Of a DNA stretch of 64,000 bases, positions 56,878-64,000 are shown piece by piece. The stretch's first letter is position 1. The number at the start of each line of letters is the position of its first letter. Under the pieces are notes generated by a model that saw only the letters and a program-made list of their open reading frames with translations, ran no database searches and had not been told where the DNA came from. Origin of the DNA: Brevundimonas sp. SGAir0440 (GTDB taxonomy: Bacteria > Pseudomonadota > Alphaproteobacteria > Caulobacterales > Caulobacteraceae); the NCBI RefSeq assembly GCF_005484585.1, contig NZ_CP039435.1, positions 1,178,001 to 1,242,000 on the forward strand, written 5' to 3'. Position numbers and translations under genes: made by a program.

Positions 56878-57749
56878 GCCTCAGCAGCAGCTGGCGGACG
56901 CTTCCACGCCCGCCAGATCAGCCAGGCGCCGACCAGGATCATCGGGATTGACAGCATCATTCCCATGGTCAGGCCGAACGGGAAATCCGGCATGCCGATA
57001 TCCGGCTCGCGCACATTCTCCAGCGCCGCACGGCAGACGCCATAGCCCACCAGGAACAGGCCGGTGATATAGCCGGGCTTCTTCAGCAGGCCGAACTTCC
57101 AGATCGCAACGGAAAGGACGGAGAAGAGGACGATCCCCTCAAGACCCGCCTCATAGAGCTGGCTGGGGTGGCGGGGCGCATCGCCGGCGGGGCAGAAGCC
57201 GTACATCTGTTCGATGCGGGCATTGCAGAAGCGCACGGCCCAGGGGACGGTCGTCTCGCGGCCCCACAGCTCGCCATTGATGAAGTTGGCCAGGCGGCCG
57301 AACATCAGGCCGATCGGCACGACGGGCGCCACCAGATCACCAAGGCGCAGCATGTCGATCTTCTGCGACCGGGCATAAAGGACGATGGCCAGGCAGACGC
57401 CAAGGAAGCCGCCGTGGAAGCTCATGCCGCCGGTCCAAAGCTGGAACAGTTCAAACCGCTCGCCCAGCGTCTTGCCGGTGAACAGTTGGCCATACATGGC
57501 CGGCTTGTAGAAGAGGGCATAGCCGAGGCGACCGCCCAGGATGATGCCCAGCACGATCCACAGCACCAGGTCGTCCAGTTGCGTCGTGGTGACGGGCGGC
57601 TTGCCCGGCGCCCACAGCCGCTGGGTCTTGGCCAGGCGCGCGGCGTACCACCAGCCCAGAACGATGCCGGCGACATAGGCCAGGGCGTACCAGCGGATCG
57701 GAAGCGGTCCGAGGTGGATCAGGACCGGATCGAATTCGGGAAAGGGCAA
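56874..57749 (-). CDS. lgt: prolipoprotein diacylglyceryl transferase
   Basis: A 291-residue, seven-helix inner-membrane enzyme that moves diacylglycerol from phosphatidylglycerol to the lipobox cysteine of prolipoproteins. Landmarks: IRWYALAYVAGIVLGWW, GGMSFHGGFLGV, the Lgt signature GRLANFINGELWGRET and RHPSQLYEAGLEG. It is the first gene of the lgt-methyltransferase-pgeF unit and is divergent from the UbiK-like gene. Confidence 0.96.
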   Translation of the reverse strand: MPFPEFDPVLIHLGPLPIRWYALAYVAGIVLGWWYAARLAKTQRLWAPGKPPVTTTQLDDLVLWIVLGIILGGRLGYALFYKPAMYGQLFTGKTLGERFELFQLWTGGMSFHGGFLGVCLAIVLYARSQKIDMLRLGDLVAPVVPIGLMFGRLANFINGELWGRETTVPWAVRFCNARIEQMYGFCPAGDAPRHPSQLYEAGLEGIVLFSVLSVAIWKFGLLKKPGYITGLFLVGYGVCRAALENVREPDIGMPDFPFGLTMGMMLSIPMILVGAWLIWRAWKRPPAAAEA

Positions 57750-57922
57750 GGGGCGTTCCTGTGCGGGACTGTCTTTGACAGCGGTTTAGCAAGCGTCGCC
57801 GCCGTCGTCGCCTGTGAAGACGCATCACGACGCCTTGATGGCGCCCGCGAAGCAGCAGAAAGAAAGGTTTCGTTCACCATAGTCGGTGAACCTTCGTTAA
57901 CGACGTTGAGGTCGGAGCCGCC

Positions 57923-58210
57923 ATGCAGACCCGCAATCCCATTCTGGACGAGTTCGCCAAGCTGACGACCGGCGCCATGGGCCTGGCCCAGGCCGCAGGC
58001 GAAGAGGCCAAGACCGCCTGGCGCGCCCAGGCCGACCGGATCGCCGCCGAAATGGACCTGGTCCGTCGCGACGAATTCGACGTTCTGAAGGACGAGATCG
58101 CCGCATTGCGGGCCGAGATCGCAGAGCTGAAGGTCGCCCAAAAACCGGCTGCAAAGCCCGGGAAGGGAACGTCCACAGATGGAACTCAACCCGGGGACGC
58201 AGCCGGTTGA
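57923..58210 (+). CDS. UbiK-like accessory factor (BMFP family)
   Basis: 95 residues beginning MQTRNPILDEFAKLTTGAMG, as in this family. An amphipathic N-terminal helix is followed by a coiled coil (MDLVRRDEFDVLKDEIAALRAEI, in part) and a short Pro/Gly-rich tail. Enterobacterial UbiK assists the ubiquinone synthesis complex and helps bind lipid. That role is inferred here from family resemblance only. Monocistronic by spacing. Confidence 0.8.
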   Translation: MQTRNPILDEFAKLTTGAMGLAQAAGEEAKTAWRAQADRIAAEMDLVRRDEFDVLKDEIAALRAEIAELKVAQKPAAKPGKGTSTDGTQPGDAAG

Positions 58211-58213
58211 GCC

Positions 58214-58256
58214 GAATCTGCGAACAGGCTTACCGTTCTGTTAACGCCCGCGATTC
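58214..58256 (+). promoter_or_regulatory. CtrA-like box flanked by two GANTC sites upstream of the YbjN gene
   Basis: TTAC-N7-TTAA at 58230-58244 matches the CtrA pattern in seven of eight positions. GAATC (58214-58218) and GATTC (58252-58256) lie on either side. It is 40 bases before the YbjN start. Confidence 0.4.
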
Positions 58257-58283
58257 TCGCGGACGCAGCGTGAAAGACACTTG

Positions 58284-58787
58284 ATGGACATCGCCCGGCC
58301 CGAGGAAGTGGACGTGCCCTTCGACCCGCTTGAGGTCGTCGAGCATGTGCTCACGGCCGAGAACCTTCCCTTCGACCGCACCGACGACGGCGACCTTGCC
58401 TTTGCGCTGGCCGGCGACTGGAAGGACTATGAGCTGTGGTTCGCCTGGCGTCCCGAGGGCGACTGTCTTCAGCTGTGCTGCGCGCTGGATTTGAAGGTGG
58501 CCAAGAGCCGCAAGACGGCCGCCTATGAACTGGTCGGCCTGATCAACCAGCGCACCTGGATGGGCCATTTCGAGGTCTGGGCCGAGGACGGCGAGATCGT
58601 CTTCCGCCATTCGCTGGCCTTGCCGATGGGCGAGCGCCCGACCTTGGCCCAGGCGGCGTCGATGATCGACGCGGCCATCGAGGCTTCGGATCGCTACTAT
58701 CCCGCCTTCGACTTCATGGTGCGCGGGAACAAGAAGCCGCAGGAGGCGATCGACGCCTGCCTGTTCGAGACCGTCGGCACCGCCTGA
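58284..58787 (+). CDS. YbjN domain-containing protein
   Basis: 167 residues, no signal peptide. The whole length fits the YbjN fold (related to type III secretion chaperones): LEVVEHVLTAENLPFDRTDDGDLAFALAGDW early and RHSLALPMGERPTLAQAASMIDAAIEASDRYYPAF later (quoted in part). A possible TTG start one codon earlier exists. Function is not established; family members affect motility and stress phenotypes in enterobacteria. Its stop overlaps proC as TGATG, so the two are coupled. Confidence 0.88.
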   Translation: MDIARPEEVDVPFDPLEVVEHVLTAENLPFDRTDDGDLAFALAGDWKDYELWFAWRPEGDCLQLCCALDLKVAKSRKTAAYELVGLINQRTWMGHFEVWAEDGEIVFRHSLALPMGERPTLAQAASMIDAAIEASDRYYPAFDFMVRGNKKPQEAIDACLFETVGTA

Positions 58788-59596
58788 TGCCAAGCGCGGC
58801 ATCTGTGCCGGGTCCCGTCGTTCTGGTCGGCTGCGGCCGGCTGGGCTCCGCCATTCTGGAAGGCTGGCTGCTGACCGAGACGGTGGCGGCGCCCGACCTG
58901 ATCATTCTCAGCCCGTCGGAAAAGCCGGCTGCCGAAACGGCGCGGGCCAAGGGCGCGCGGATCAATCCGCCGCTGGAGGTCCTGACTGAGGCGGGGGTGA
59001 TCGTTCTGGCGGTGAAACCGGCCATGTGGCGTGACGTGATGGCTCCGCTGGCGCCGTTCCTGAACGATCGAGCCGTCATCCTGTCGGTCATGGCGGGCGT
59101 GACGGCGCCGACCCTAGCGGAAGGCCTGGGAGGCTGGCCCATCGTGCGGGTGATGCCGACGACCGGCGTGTCGCGTGGGCGCGGCGTGGCCTCGGTCTGG
59201 TCGGCGGACCCGCGCGCCGAGGGCATTGGGCGGGCGTTGTTCGAACCGATGGCCGAGACGGTCGTGCTGGCCGACGAGGCGCTGATGGATGCGGCGACGG
59301 CGGTGGCCGGCTCGGGCGCGGCCTATTTCTACGCCTTTACCGAAGCGCTGGCCCGGGCCGGGGAGACGGCGGGTCTGGATGCAGCGACAGCGGATGTGCT
59401 GGCGCGCGCGACGCTGAGGTCCGCAGCCGACTCCATGGGTGACGACGCGCTGGAAGCCCTGATCGGGCGCATCGCCTCGCCGGGGGGCTCGACCCGCGCC
59501 GGGCTTGACGCCATGGCGAAGGACGGCCGCCTGACGGCGATGCTGGACGAGACGGTCGCGGCGGCGGTCAGACGCAACCGCGAGATGGGCGCCTAG
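58787..59596 (+). CDS. proC: pyrroline-5-carboxylate reductase
   Basis: 269 residues; last step of proline synthesis, reducing pyrroline-5-carboxylate with NAD(P)H. VLVGCGRLGSAILEGWL is the Rossmann start, VAGSGAAYFYAFTEALA the P5C signature region, and SPGGSTRAGLDAM the C-terminal signature. It overlaps the YbjN gene by one base and the convergent gene at 59593 by 4 bases. Confidence 0.95.
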   Translation: MPSAASVPGPVVLVGCGRLGSAILEGWLLTETVAAPDLIILSPSEKPAAETARAKGARINPPLEVLTEAGVIVLAVKPAMWRDVMAPLAPFLNDRAVILSVMAGVTAPTLAEGLGGWPIVRVMPTTGVSRGRGVASVWSADPRAEGIGRALFEPMAETVVLADEALMDAATAVAGSGAAYFYAFTEALARAGETAGLDAATADVLARATLRSAADSMGDDALEALIGRIASPGGSTRAGLDAMAKDGRLTAMLDETVAAAVRRNREMGA

Positions 59597-60069
59597 AAGC
59601 GTCCGCGCTCGATCTGATCGCCGAAACGCTCGAACGCGCGGTTGGCGTCACGCCAGACGCTGTAGCCCCAGACGTCGTTGATGCTGGGCGTGAAGTAGGA
59701 ATAGTCCACGGGCCGCGTCACGCCGTCCGCCATCACGATCTCACCCTTGATGGCCGCGCCGCCGACCGACACGCTGCGGATCGGGTCGAGGCCGGGCGTC
59801 TGACGGACCTGTTCGAACGTCGGCCGGTTGGGCTTCAGATCGACCAACACCAGATTGGCGGTCGCGCCCGGATAACGCTGGGCCAAGGCCTTGCCGACCT
59901 CGGCCTGAAGGCCGGCGATCTGTTCGTTGACCTCGCGGTCGCCGAGCTTTTCGACCTCGCGCTGAAGCTGCGGCCCGACCGTGACGTTCACCGTCGGCGC
60001 TTGAGCCTGAGCCATGGCGGCGACGGCGACGGTCGCGGCCAGCGGTGCAAAGAAGGCGAGTTTACGCAT
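59593..60069 (-). CDS. exported protein of unknown function
   Basis: 158 residues from the ATG at 60069 (GGAG 8 bases upstream; the frame is open to a TTG at 60084). A signal peptide ends near MAQAQA. The mature protein has APTVNVTVGPQLQREVEKLGDREV, a helical middle and IKGEIVMADGVTRPVDYSYFTPSINDVWGYSVWRDANRAF (quoted in part). I recognise no domain or catalytic motif. It is probably periplasmic. It lies behind the histidine kinase on the same strand but 85 bases away. Confidence 0.75.
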   Translation of the reverse strand: MRKLAFFAPLAATVAVAAMAQAQAPTVNVTVGPQLQREVEKLGDREVNEQIAGLQAEVGKALAQRYPGATANLVLVDLKPNRPTFEQVRQTPGLDPIRSVSVGGAAIKGEIVMADGVTRPVDYSYFTPSINDVWGYSVWRDANRAFERFGDQIERGRF

Positions 60070-60154
60070 CGAAATCATCTCCAAGCCCTGTCGCCTTCAA
60101 GATGACCCTTGCAGCGTCGTTTCGCCAGACCCTGCTGACGAAAGGTTCAAAGCC

Positions 60155-61522
60155 TTAGGCGGACTCGGCGACGGTGACCGCGCCGGGGATGCGGATCGTC
60201 GCTTTCAACCCGCCCAGTTCGCTGCGATCCAGGGTGACGTCGCCGCCGTGGCCGCGCGCCACATCGCGCGCGATGGCGAGGCCCAGACCGACGCCCTTGC
60301 GGTTCTGATTGCGGGACTCGTCCAGGCGCGAGAAGGGCCGGAAGGCCTCGTCATACATGGCTTCGGGAATGCCGGGTCCGTCGTCCTCGACGATGATCTC
60401 CAGCCCGCCTGACGCCAAGGCGCGGCCCGACAGGCGCACGTGCTCGCCGTGGGATGCGGCATTGCCGGCCAGGTTCACCAGGGCGCGCTTGAAGGCGAGG
60501 GGGCGAACCGAGGCGGTCAGGCCCTCGGCGACCACCACCTCGACCTCGGCGCCGGCGCGTTTCGCATCTTCGCCGGCCGCCTTCAGCAGGTCGGAGATCG
60601 AGACAGGCTTCGGCGGTTCGCCCGCCTCGCCACGGGCGAAGTCGAGGTATTCGTCGATCATATGTTCCATCTCGTCCAGGTCGCCCCGCATGGCGGACTG
60701 GCGCTTGAACGGTGGAGCCAGAGCCAGTTCGAGACGCAGACGGGTCAAGGGGGTGCGCAGGTCGTGGCTGACCGAGGCGAGCAGGGCGGTGCGTTGATCG
60801 ATGTGGCGCTGAATGCGGTCGCGCATGGCCATGAAGGCGACGGCGGCGGCGCGGACCTCGCGCGCGCCATGCGGCTTGAACCGGGGCACGGTTTCGCCGC
60901 GCCCGAAGGCCTCTGCTGCGTCGGCCAGACGCTCGATGGCGCGGACCTGATTGCGGATGAACAGGATGGCCACGCCCATCAACAGGACGGTCGCCACCGC
61001 CAGCCACAGGACGAAGATATGGGCCTGGGTCGCCACCGCGCGCTCGCGCGGGGCGATGATGCGCAGCACCCCTTGCGGCTCTTGGACCTGGATGTCGACG
61101 TAGGCGGGATAGCGGGTGGTGTCGAACCAGTAGGGGCGGTCCAGACGCGCATCCAGGGCCTTGTCCAGCACCCGGTCCACCACGCCGATGGCGCCGCGGC
61201 GTTCTTCCGTCGGAAGGGTGCGCCCATCCTGAAGCACGATGGACAGGGACATCGACCGCTCGGCGCGATTGGCCAGCTTGTCCAGGTTCGCCGGGCTGGG
61301 GTCGTCCTCATAGCTCTCGACAGCCCAGGCGATGTCGCCGGCCAGGCCTTCGGAAAGGCGTGCGGTCACCGTCTGCCAGTGGGCGTCGAAGAAGACCCAG
61401 GTCACCGCCATCTGCATGACCAGCACCGGCAGGACGATGATCAGCAGTGACCGGCCCCACAGCGAGGTCGGCAGACGCCGCTTCAGGAAACGCGGCCACA
61501 GATAGGCGGGCAGAAGCCGCAT
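60155..61522 (-). CDS. sensor histidine kinase (EnvZ-like)
   Basis: 455 residues: membrane helix ~25-45, periplasmic domain ~46-165, second helix ~168-190, HAMP ~190-240, dimerisation domain with His253 in SVSHDLRTPLTRLRLEL, and ATPase domain with N box NLAGNAASH, EDDGPGIPEAM and GVGLGLAIARDVARGHGG. It is 4 bases downstream of the OmpR-like regulator, so the two form one operon and a cognate pair. Signal unknown. Confidence 0.94.
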   Translation of the reverse strand: MRLLPAYLWPRFLKRRLPTSLWGRSLLIIVLPVLVMQMAVTWVFFDAHWQTVTARLSEGLAGDIAWAVESYEDDPSPANLDKLANRAERSMSLSIVLQDGRTLPTEERRGAIGVVDRVLDKALDARLDRPYWFDTTRYPAYVDIQVQEPQGVLRIIAPRERAVATQAHIFVLWLAVATVLLMGVAILFIRNQVRAIERLADAAEAFGRGETVPRFKPHGAREVRAAAVAFMAMRDRIQRHIDQRTALLASVSHDLRTPLTRLRLELALAPPFKRQSAMRGDLDEMEHMIDEYLDFARGEAGEPPKPVSISDLLKAAGEDAKRAGAEVEVVVAEGLTASVRPLAFKRALVNLAGNAASHGEHVRLSGRALASGGLEIIVEDDGPGIPEAMYDEAFRPFSRLDESRNQNRKGVGLGLAIARDVARGHGGDVTLDRSELGGLKATIRIPGAVTVAESA

Positions 61523-61526
61523 CGGT

Positions 61527-62264
61527 TCAGTCGGGGGCCAGCATATAGCCGACGCCGCGCACCGTCTGGAGATAGCGCGGATTCTTGGGATCGACCTCCA
61601 GCTTGCGGCGCAGGCGCGTCACCTGAACGTCCACGGCGCGGCCGGTGATATCGGCGGTGTCGGGCGACAGGCTCATCCGCTCGACCGGGGCATGGGCGTG
61701 GAGCGCCAGGGTCTTGAGCAACTGAGCTTCGGCCTCGGTCAGGCGCTGGGGCGCGCCGTCACGGCTCAACTCCAGCCGTTCCATGTCGAAGACGGCGGTC
61801 CCCAACTTGATCTCCTTGGGCCCGATCGGCTTGCCGCCGGTGCGGCGCAGGATGGCGTCGATACGCAGCACCAGTTCGCGCGGCTCGAAGGGCTTGGACA
61901 TATAGTCATCGGCGCCGCGCGACAGACCCTCGATCCGGTCCTCGGCGTCTCCGCGCGCGGTCAGCAGAAGCACCGGCGTCTTGGACAGCTCGGCCTTGTT
62001 GCGGACCCAGCTGGTCAGGTCCAGGCCGCTTTCGCCCGGCATCATGACATCCAGCACGACCAGATCGAACTCGATCAGCTCCATCATCCGCTTGGCGGCG
62101 GCCGCGTGCGCGGCGCCGGTCACGCGATAGCCTTCGCGCGCCAGAAATTCCTTCAGCAGTTCGCGGATGCGATCGTCGTCGTCGACAATCAGCAGATGGC
62201 GGCCGACGCCGGGGCCGGCGATGGGGCCTGAGCGGCCGTGCGAACGCGATTCCGTCATGCTCAT
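61527..62264 (-). CDS. OmpR-family response regulator
   Basis: 245 residues. Receiver domain with acidic pocket DDDDRIRELL (from residue 28), phosphoacceptor Asp72 in VVLDVMMPGESG, Thr in LLLTARG and Lys in KPFEP. The C-terminal winged helix runs from ~145 to the end (RAVDVQVTRLRRKLEVDPKNPRYLQTVRG in part VQVTRLRRKLE). The pair resembles the EnvZ/OmpR or PetP/PetR regulators found near ilvE in several alphaproteobacteria; the regulon is not evident here. Confidence 0.94.
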   Translation of the reverse strand: MSMTESRSHGRSGPIAGPGVGRHLLIVDDDDRIRELLKEFLAREGYRVTGAAHAAAAKRMMELIEFDLVVLDVMMPGESGLDLTSWVRNKAELSKTPVLLLTARGDAEDRIEGLSRGADDYMSKPFEPRELVLRIDAILRRTGGKPIGPKEIKLGTAVFDMERLELSRDGAPQRLTEAEAQLLKTLALHAHAPVERMSLSPDTADITGRAVDVQVTRLRRKLEVDPKNPRYLQTVRGVGYMLAPD

Positions 62265-62288
62265 GCGACGTTTCCCCCGCTTGCGGCG

Positions 62289-62317
62289 TTGACCTGAGCG
62301 ATTCGTGCGGCTCTAAG
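62289..62317 (+). promoter_or_regulatory. candidate ilvE promoter
   Basis: TTGACC (62289-62294), a 17-base spacer and TCTAAG (62312-62317) fit a sigma-70-type promoter 30 bases before the ilvE ATG. GGGAG at 62331-62336 region serves as ribosome-binding site. Confidence 0.4.
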
Positions 62318-62346
62318 ACCGTCAGTTTCGCGGGAGACGTATTTCA

Positions 62347-63225
62347 ATGGCCTTCGTTCCTTTCGACGATCGTGACGGCTTCATCTGGGTGAATGGCGAT
62401 TTCGTCCCTTGGAGGGAAGCGAAAACGCACGTTCTGACCCATGCCCTTCACTATGGCTCGTCGGTCTTTGAGGGTGAGCGTATGTACGGCGGCGAAATCT
62501 TCAAGCTGACGCAACATTCCGAGCGCCTGAAGCGGTCCGCCAACCTGCTCGATTTCGAGATACCCTACAGCGTCGCTGAAATCGACGCCTTCTGTAAGGA
62601 AACCTGCGCCAAGAACGGTCTGACGGACTGCTATGTGCGTCCCGTCGCCTACCTCGGCCCGGAGCAGACCAGCGTTTCGGCCCTGAACAACAAGGTCCAT
62701 CTGGCGATCGCCGTCTGGGACTGGCCCAGCTATTTCGACCCCGAGGTCAAGGCGCGCGGCCTGCGTCTGGAGTGGTCCAAGTGGCGTCGTCCCGATCCGG
62801 CGACGGCCCCGACGACGGCCAAGGCGGCGGGTCTGTATATGATCTGCACCATGTCCAAGAACGCCGCCGAGCGTCGCGGTTTCGCCGACGCCTTGATGCT
62901 GGACTGGCGCGGCTATGTCGCCGAGGCGACCGGCGCCAACGTCTTCTTCGTCAAGGACGGCGTCATCCACACGCCGAATGTCGAGCACATTCTGGACGGC
63001 ATCACCCGCCAGACCGTGATCGAGATCGCTCGCGAAAAGGGCATCGAGGTGGTGGTGCGCGAGATCAAGCCGGAAGAACTGTCGGACTTCACCGAATGCT
63101 TCCTGACCGGCACGGCCGTCGAGGTGACCCCGGTCGCCGAGGTGGGCGAATACCGCTTTACCCCCGGCGCCCTGTCGCTGGACCTGATGGATCACTACGG
63201 CAAGCTGGTGCGCGGCCAACTGTAA
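62347..63225 (+). CDS. ilvE: branched-chain amino acid aminotransferase
   Basis: 292 residues of PLP fold type IV. THALHYGSSVFEGERMY is the substrate-side N terminus, the PLP lysine is in TTAKAAGLYMI, and ADALMLDWRGYVAEATGANVFFVKDG (in part GYVAEATGANVFFV) and FLTGTAVEVTPV are family signatures. It completes the pathway of the ilv-leu operon at 5559-14641 by transaminating the keto acids. D-amino acid aminotransferase is excluded by the closer match to IlvE motifs. Confidence 0.95.
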   Translation: MAFVPFDDRDGFIWVNGDFVPWREAKTHVLTHALHYGSSVFEGERMYGGEIFKLTQHSERLKRSANLLDFEIPYSVAEIDAFCKETCAKNGLTDCYVRPVAYLGPEQTSVSALNNKVHLAIAVWDWPSYFDPEVKARGLRLEWSKWRRPDPATAPTTAKAAGLYMICTMSKNAAERRGFADALMLDWRGYVAEATGANVFFVKDGVIHTPNVEHILDGITRQTVIEIAREKGIEVVVREIKPEELSDFTECFLTGTAVEVTPVAEVGEYRFTPGALSLDLMDHYGKLVRGQL

Positions 63226-63248
63226 GCCGAGGCGCGACGACAGGATGG

Positions 63249-63277
63249 GGGCGGTCCCTTAAGGGGCCGCCCTTTTT
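63249..63277 (+). terminator. rho-independent terminator after ilvE
   Basis: A 10-bp stem (GGGCGGTCCC, 63249-63258; GGGGCCGCCC, 63263-63272, one G-T pair) with loop TTAA is followed by five T. Confidence 0.85.
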
Positions 63278-63358
63278 CGTTTCGCTTGCCAGCCGCGTCA
63301 CTTTGTCCTTGAAGCGAATAGAGACCGGCAGACGCGCCGGATGCGGGGATCGTTTTTC

Positions 63359-64000
63359 ATGTTCAGCCTCCTGAACCTCCAGAGCCTTTTGGGTCTGGTC
63401 GTCATCGTCGCGGTCTGCTGGGCGATCTCGGAGAACCGCAAGGCCTTTCCCTGGCGGCTGACGATCGGCGCGATCCTGGTGCAGGCCGGGCTGGTGCTGG
63501 CCCTGTTCGCCATTCCGGGCTCGCAGGCGGTGCTGGCGGCGGTGACGGGTGCGGTGGATGGTCTGGCGGTCGCCACGACCGAGGGGACCAAGTTCGTCTT
63601 CGGCTATCTGGCGGGCGGGGACCAACCCTATACGGTCTCGAACCAGGGCGCGCTGTTCACCTTCGCCTTCCAGGTTCTGCCGCTGATCCTGGTGATTTCC
63701 GCCCTGTCGGCCCTGCTTTGGCACTGGAAGATTCTGAAGTGGATCACCCTGGGCTTCGGCTTCCTGTTTCAGAAGACGATGGGTCTGGGCGGCGCCTCGG
63801 CCCTGGCGGTCGCGGCCAATATCTTCTTGGGCATGATTGAAAGCCCGATCGTGATCCGCGCCTATCTGGACAAGCTGACGCGGTCCGAGATCTTCCTGAT
63901 GATGGTGGTGGGCCTGGCGACGGTCGCCGGTTCGACCATGGTGGCCTATGCGACGATCCTGTCGCCGGTGCTGCCCAATGCGGCGGGCCACGTGCTGGTG
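63359..64000 (+). CDS. concentrative nucleoside transporter (NupC/CNT family), 3' part missing
   Basis: The first 214 residues are in the window and the gene runs off the end. The start at 63359 (MFSLLNLQSLLGLVV) has GGGGA 9 bases upstream; an in-frame ATG at 63341 is also possible. Helices and the motifs ALFTFAFQVLPLILVISALSALLWH (in part FAFQVLPLILVISAL), LGGASALAVAANIFLGMIESPIVI and MMVVGLATVAGSTM are those of proton- or sodium-coupled nucleoside importers. It is separated from ilvE by a terminator. Confidence 0.92.
   Translation, partial: MFSLLNLQSLLGLVVIVAVCWAISENRKAFPWRLTIGAILVQAGLVLALFAIPGSQAVLAAVTGAVDGLAVATTEGTKFVFGYLAGGDQPYTVSNQGALFTFAFQVLPLILVISALSALLWHWKILKWITLGFGFLFQKTMGLGGASALAVAANIFLGMIESPIVIRAYLDKLTRSEIFLMMVVGLATVAGSTMVAYATILSPVLPNAAGHVLV

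Overview
The window is chromosomal DNA of a GC-rich alphaproteobacterium, most likely Caulobacterales and probably Brevundimonas or a close relative. The evidence is a Caulobacter-style set of large TonB-dependent receptors, NodT-type RND efflux, a maltodextrin locus like that of Caulobacter, CtrA-like boxes (TTAA-N7-TTAA) paired with GANTC methylation sites upstream of ftsZ, and gene families typical of the order. No rRNA, tRNA, CRISPR array, insertion sequence or prophage was seen. This taxonomic call is inference from gene content.

Layout. (1) 1-5056: a partial RluD-type pseudouridine synthase, a small lipoprotein, and a leftward glycolytic/gluconeogenic block gap - small membrane protein - pgk - fba. 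(2) 5263-14748: a rightward branched-chain amino acid operon, ilvD-ilvC-ilvB-ilvM-leuA-leuC-leuD-leuB. Most of its genes overlap. It is preceded by what reads as a complete transcription attenuator: a short Leu/Val/Ile-rich leader peptide, a possible antiterminator and a terminator. (3) 14859-17025: an Amt ammonium transporter and a TorF-type outer-membrane protein. (4) 17030-33125: a starch/maltodextrin locus. It has a GH97-MFS-esterase-GH15 operon divergent from a LacI regulator, an amylase plus GH13 glucosidase operon divergent from a TonB-dependent receptor, and an FHS-family sugar permease. (5) 33141-39850: a TetR regulator divergent from an RND efflux operon. (6) 39874-41961: a large-subunit catalase. 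(7) 42144-54150: the distal part of the division and cell-wall cluster, murC-murB-ddl-ftsQ-ftsA, then a large TonB-dependent receptor gene, then ftsZ and lpxC. (8) 54193-64000: a COG3541-like nucleotidyltransferase, pgeF, a MidA-type methyltransferase, lgt, a UbiK-like protein, a YbjN protein, proC, an unknown periplasmic protein, an EnvZ/OmpR-like pair, ilvE and a partial nucleoside transporter.

How the genes work together. The maltodextrin genes describe a full path: outer-membrane uptake, periplasmic hydrolysis by amylase, GH97 and GH15 enzymes, inner-membrane import by two permeases, and cytoplasmic hydrolysis by GH13. AT-rich TGCA-ended motifs recur in its control regions. The ilv-leu operon lacks the usual allosteric parts: LeuA has no C-terminal leucine-binding domain and the acetolactate synthase small subunit is a single short ACT domain. 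Control may therefore rest on the attenuator. The most interesting points are the attenuator with its feedback-stripped enzymes, the receptor gene between ftsA and ftsZ, the CtrA/GANTC layout at ftsZ (and a similar one before a YbjN gene), and the small membrane protein stitched between gap and pgk by one-base overlaps.
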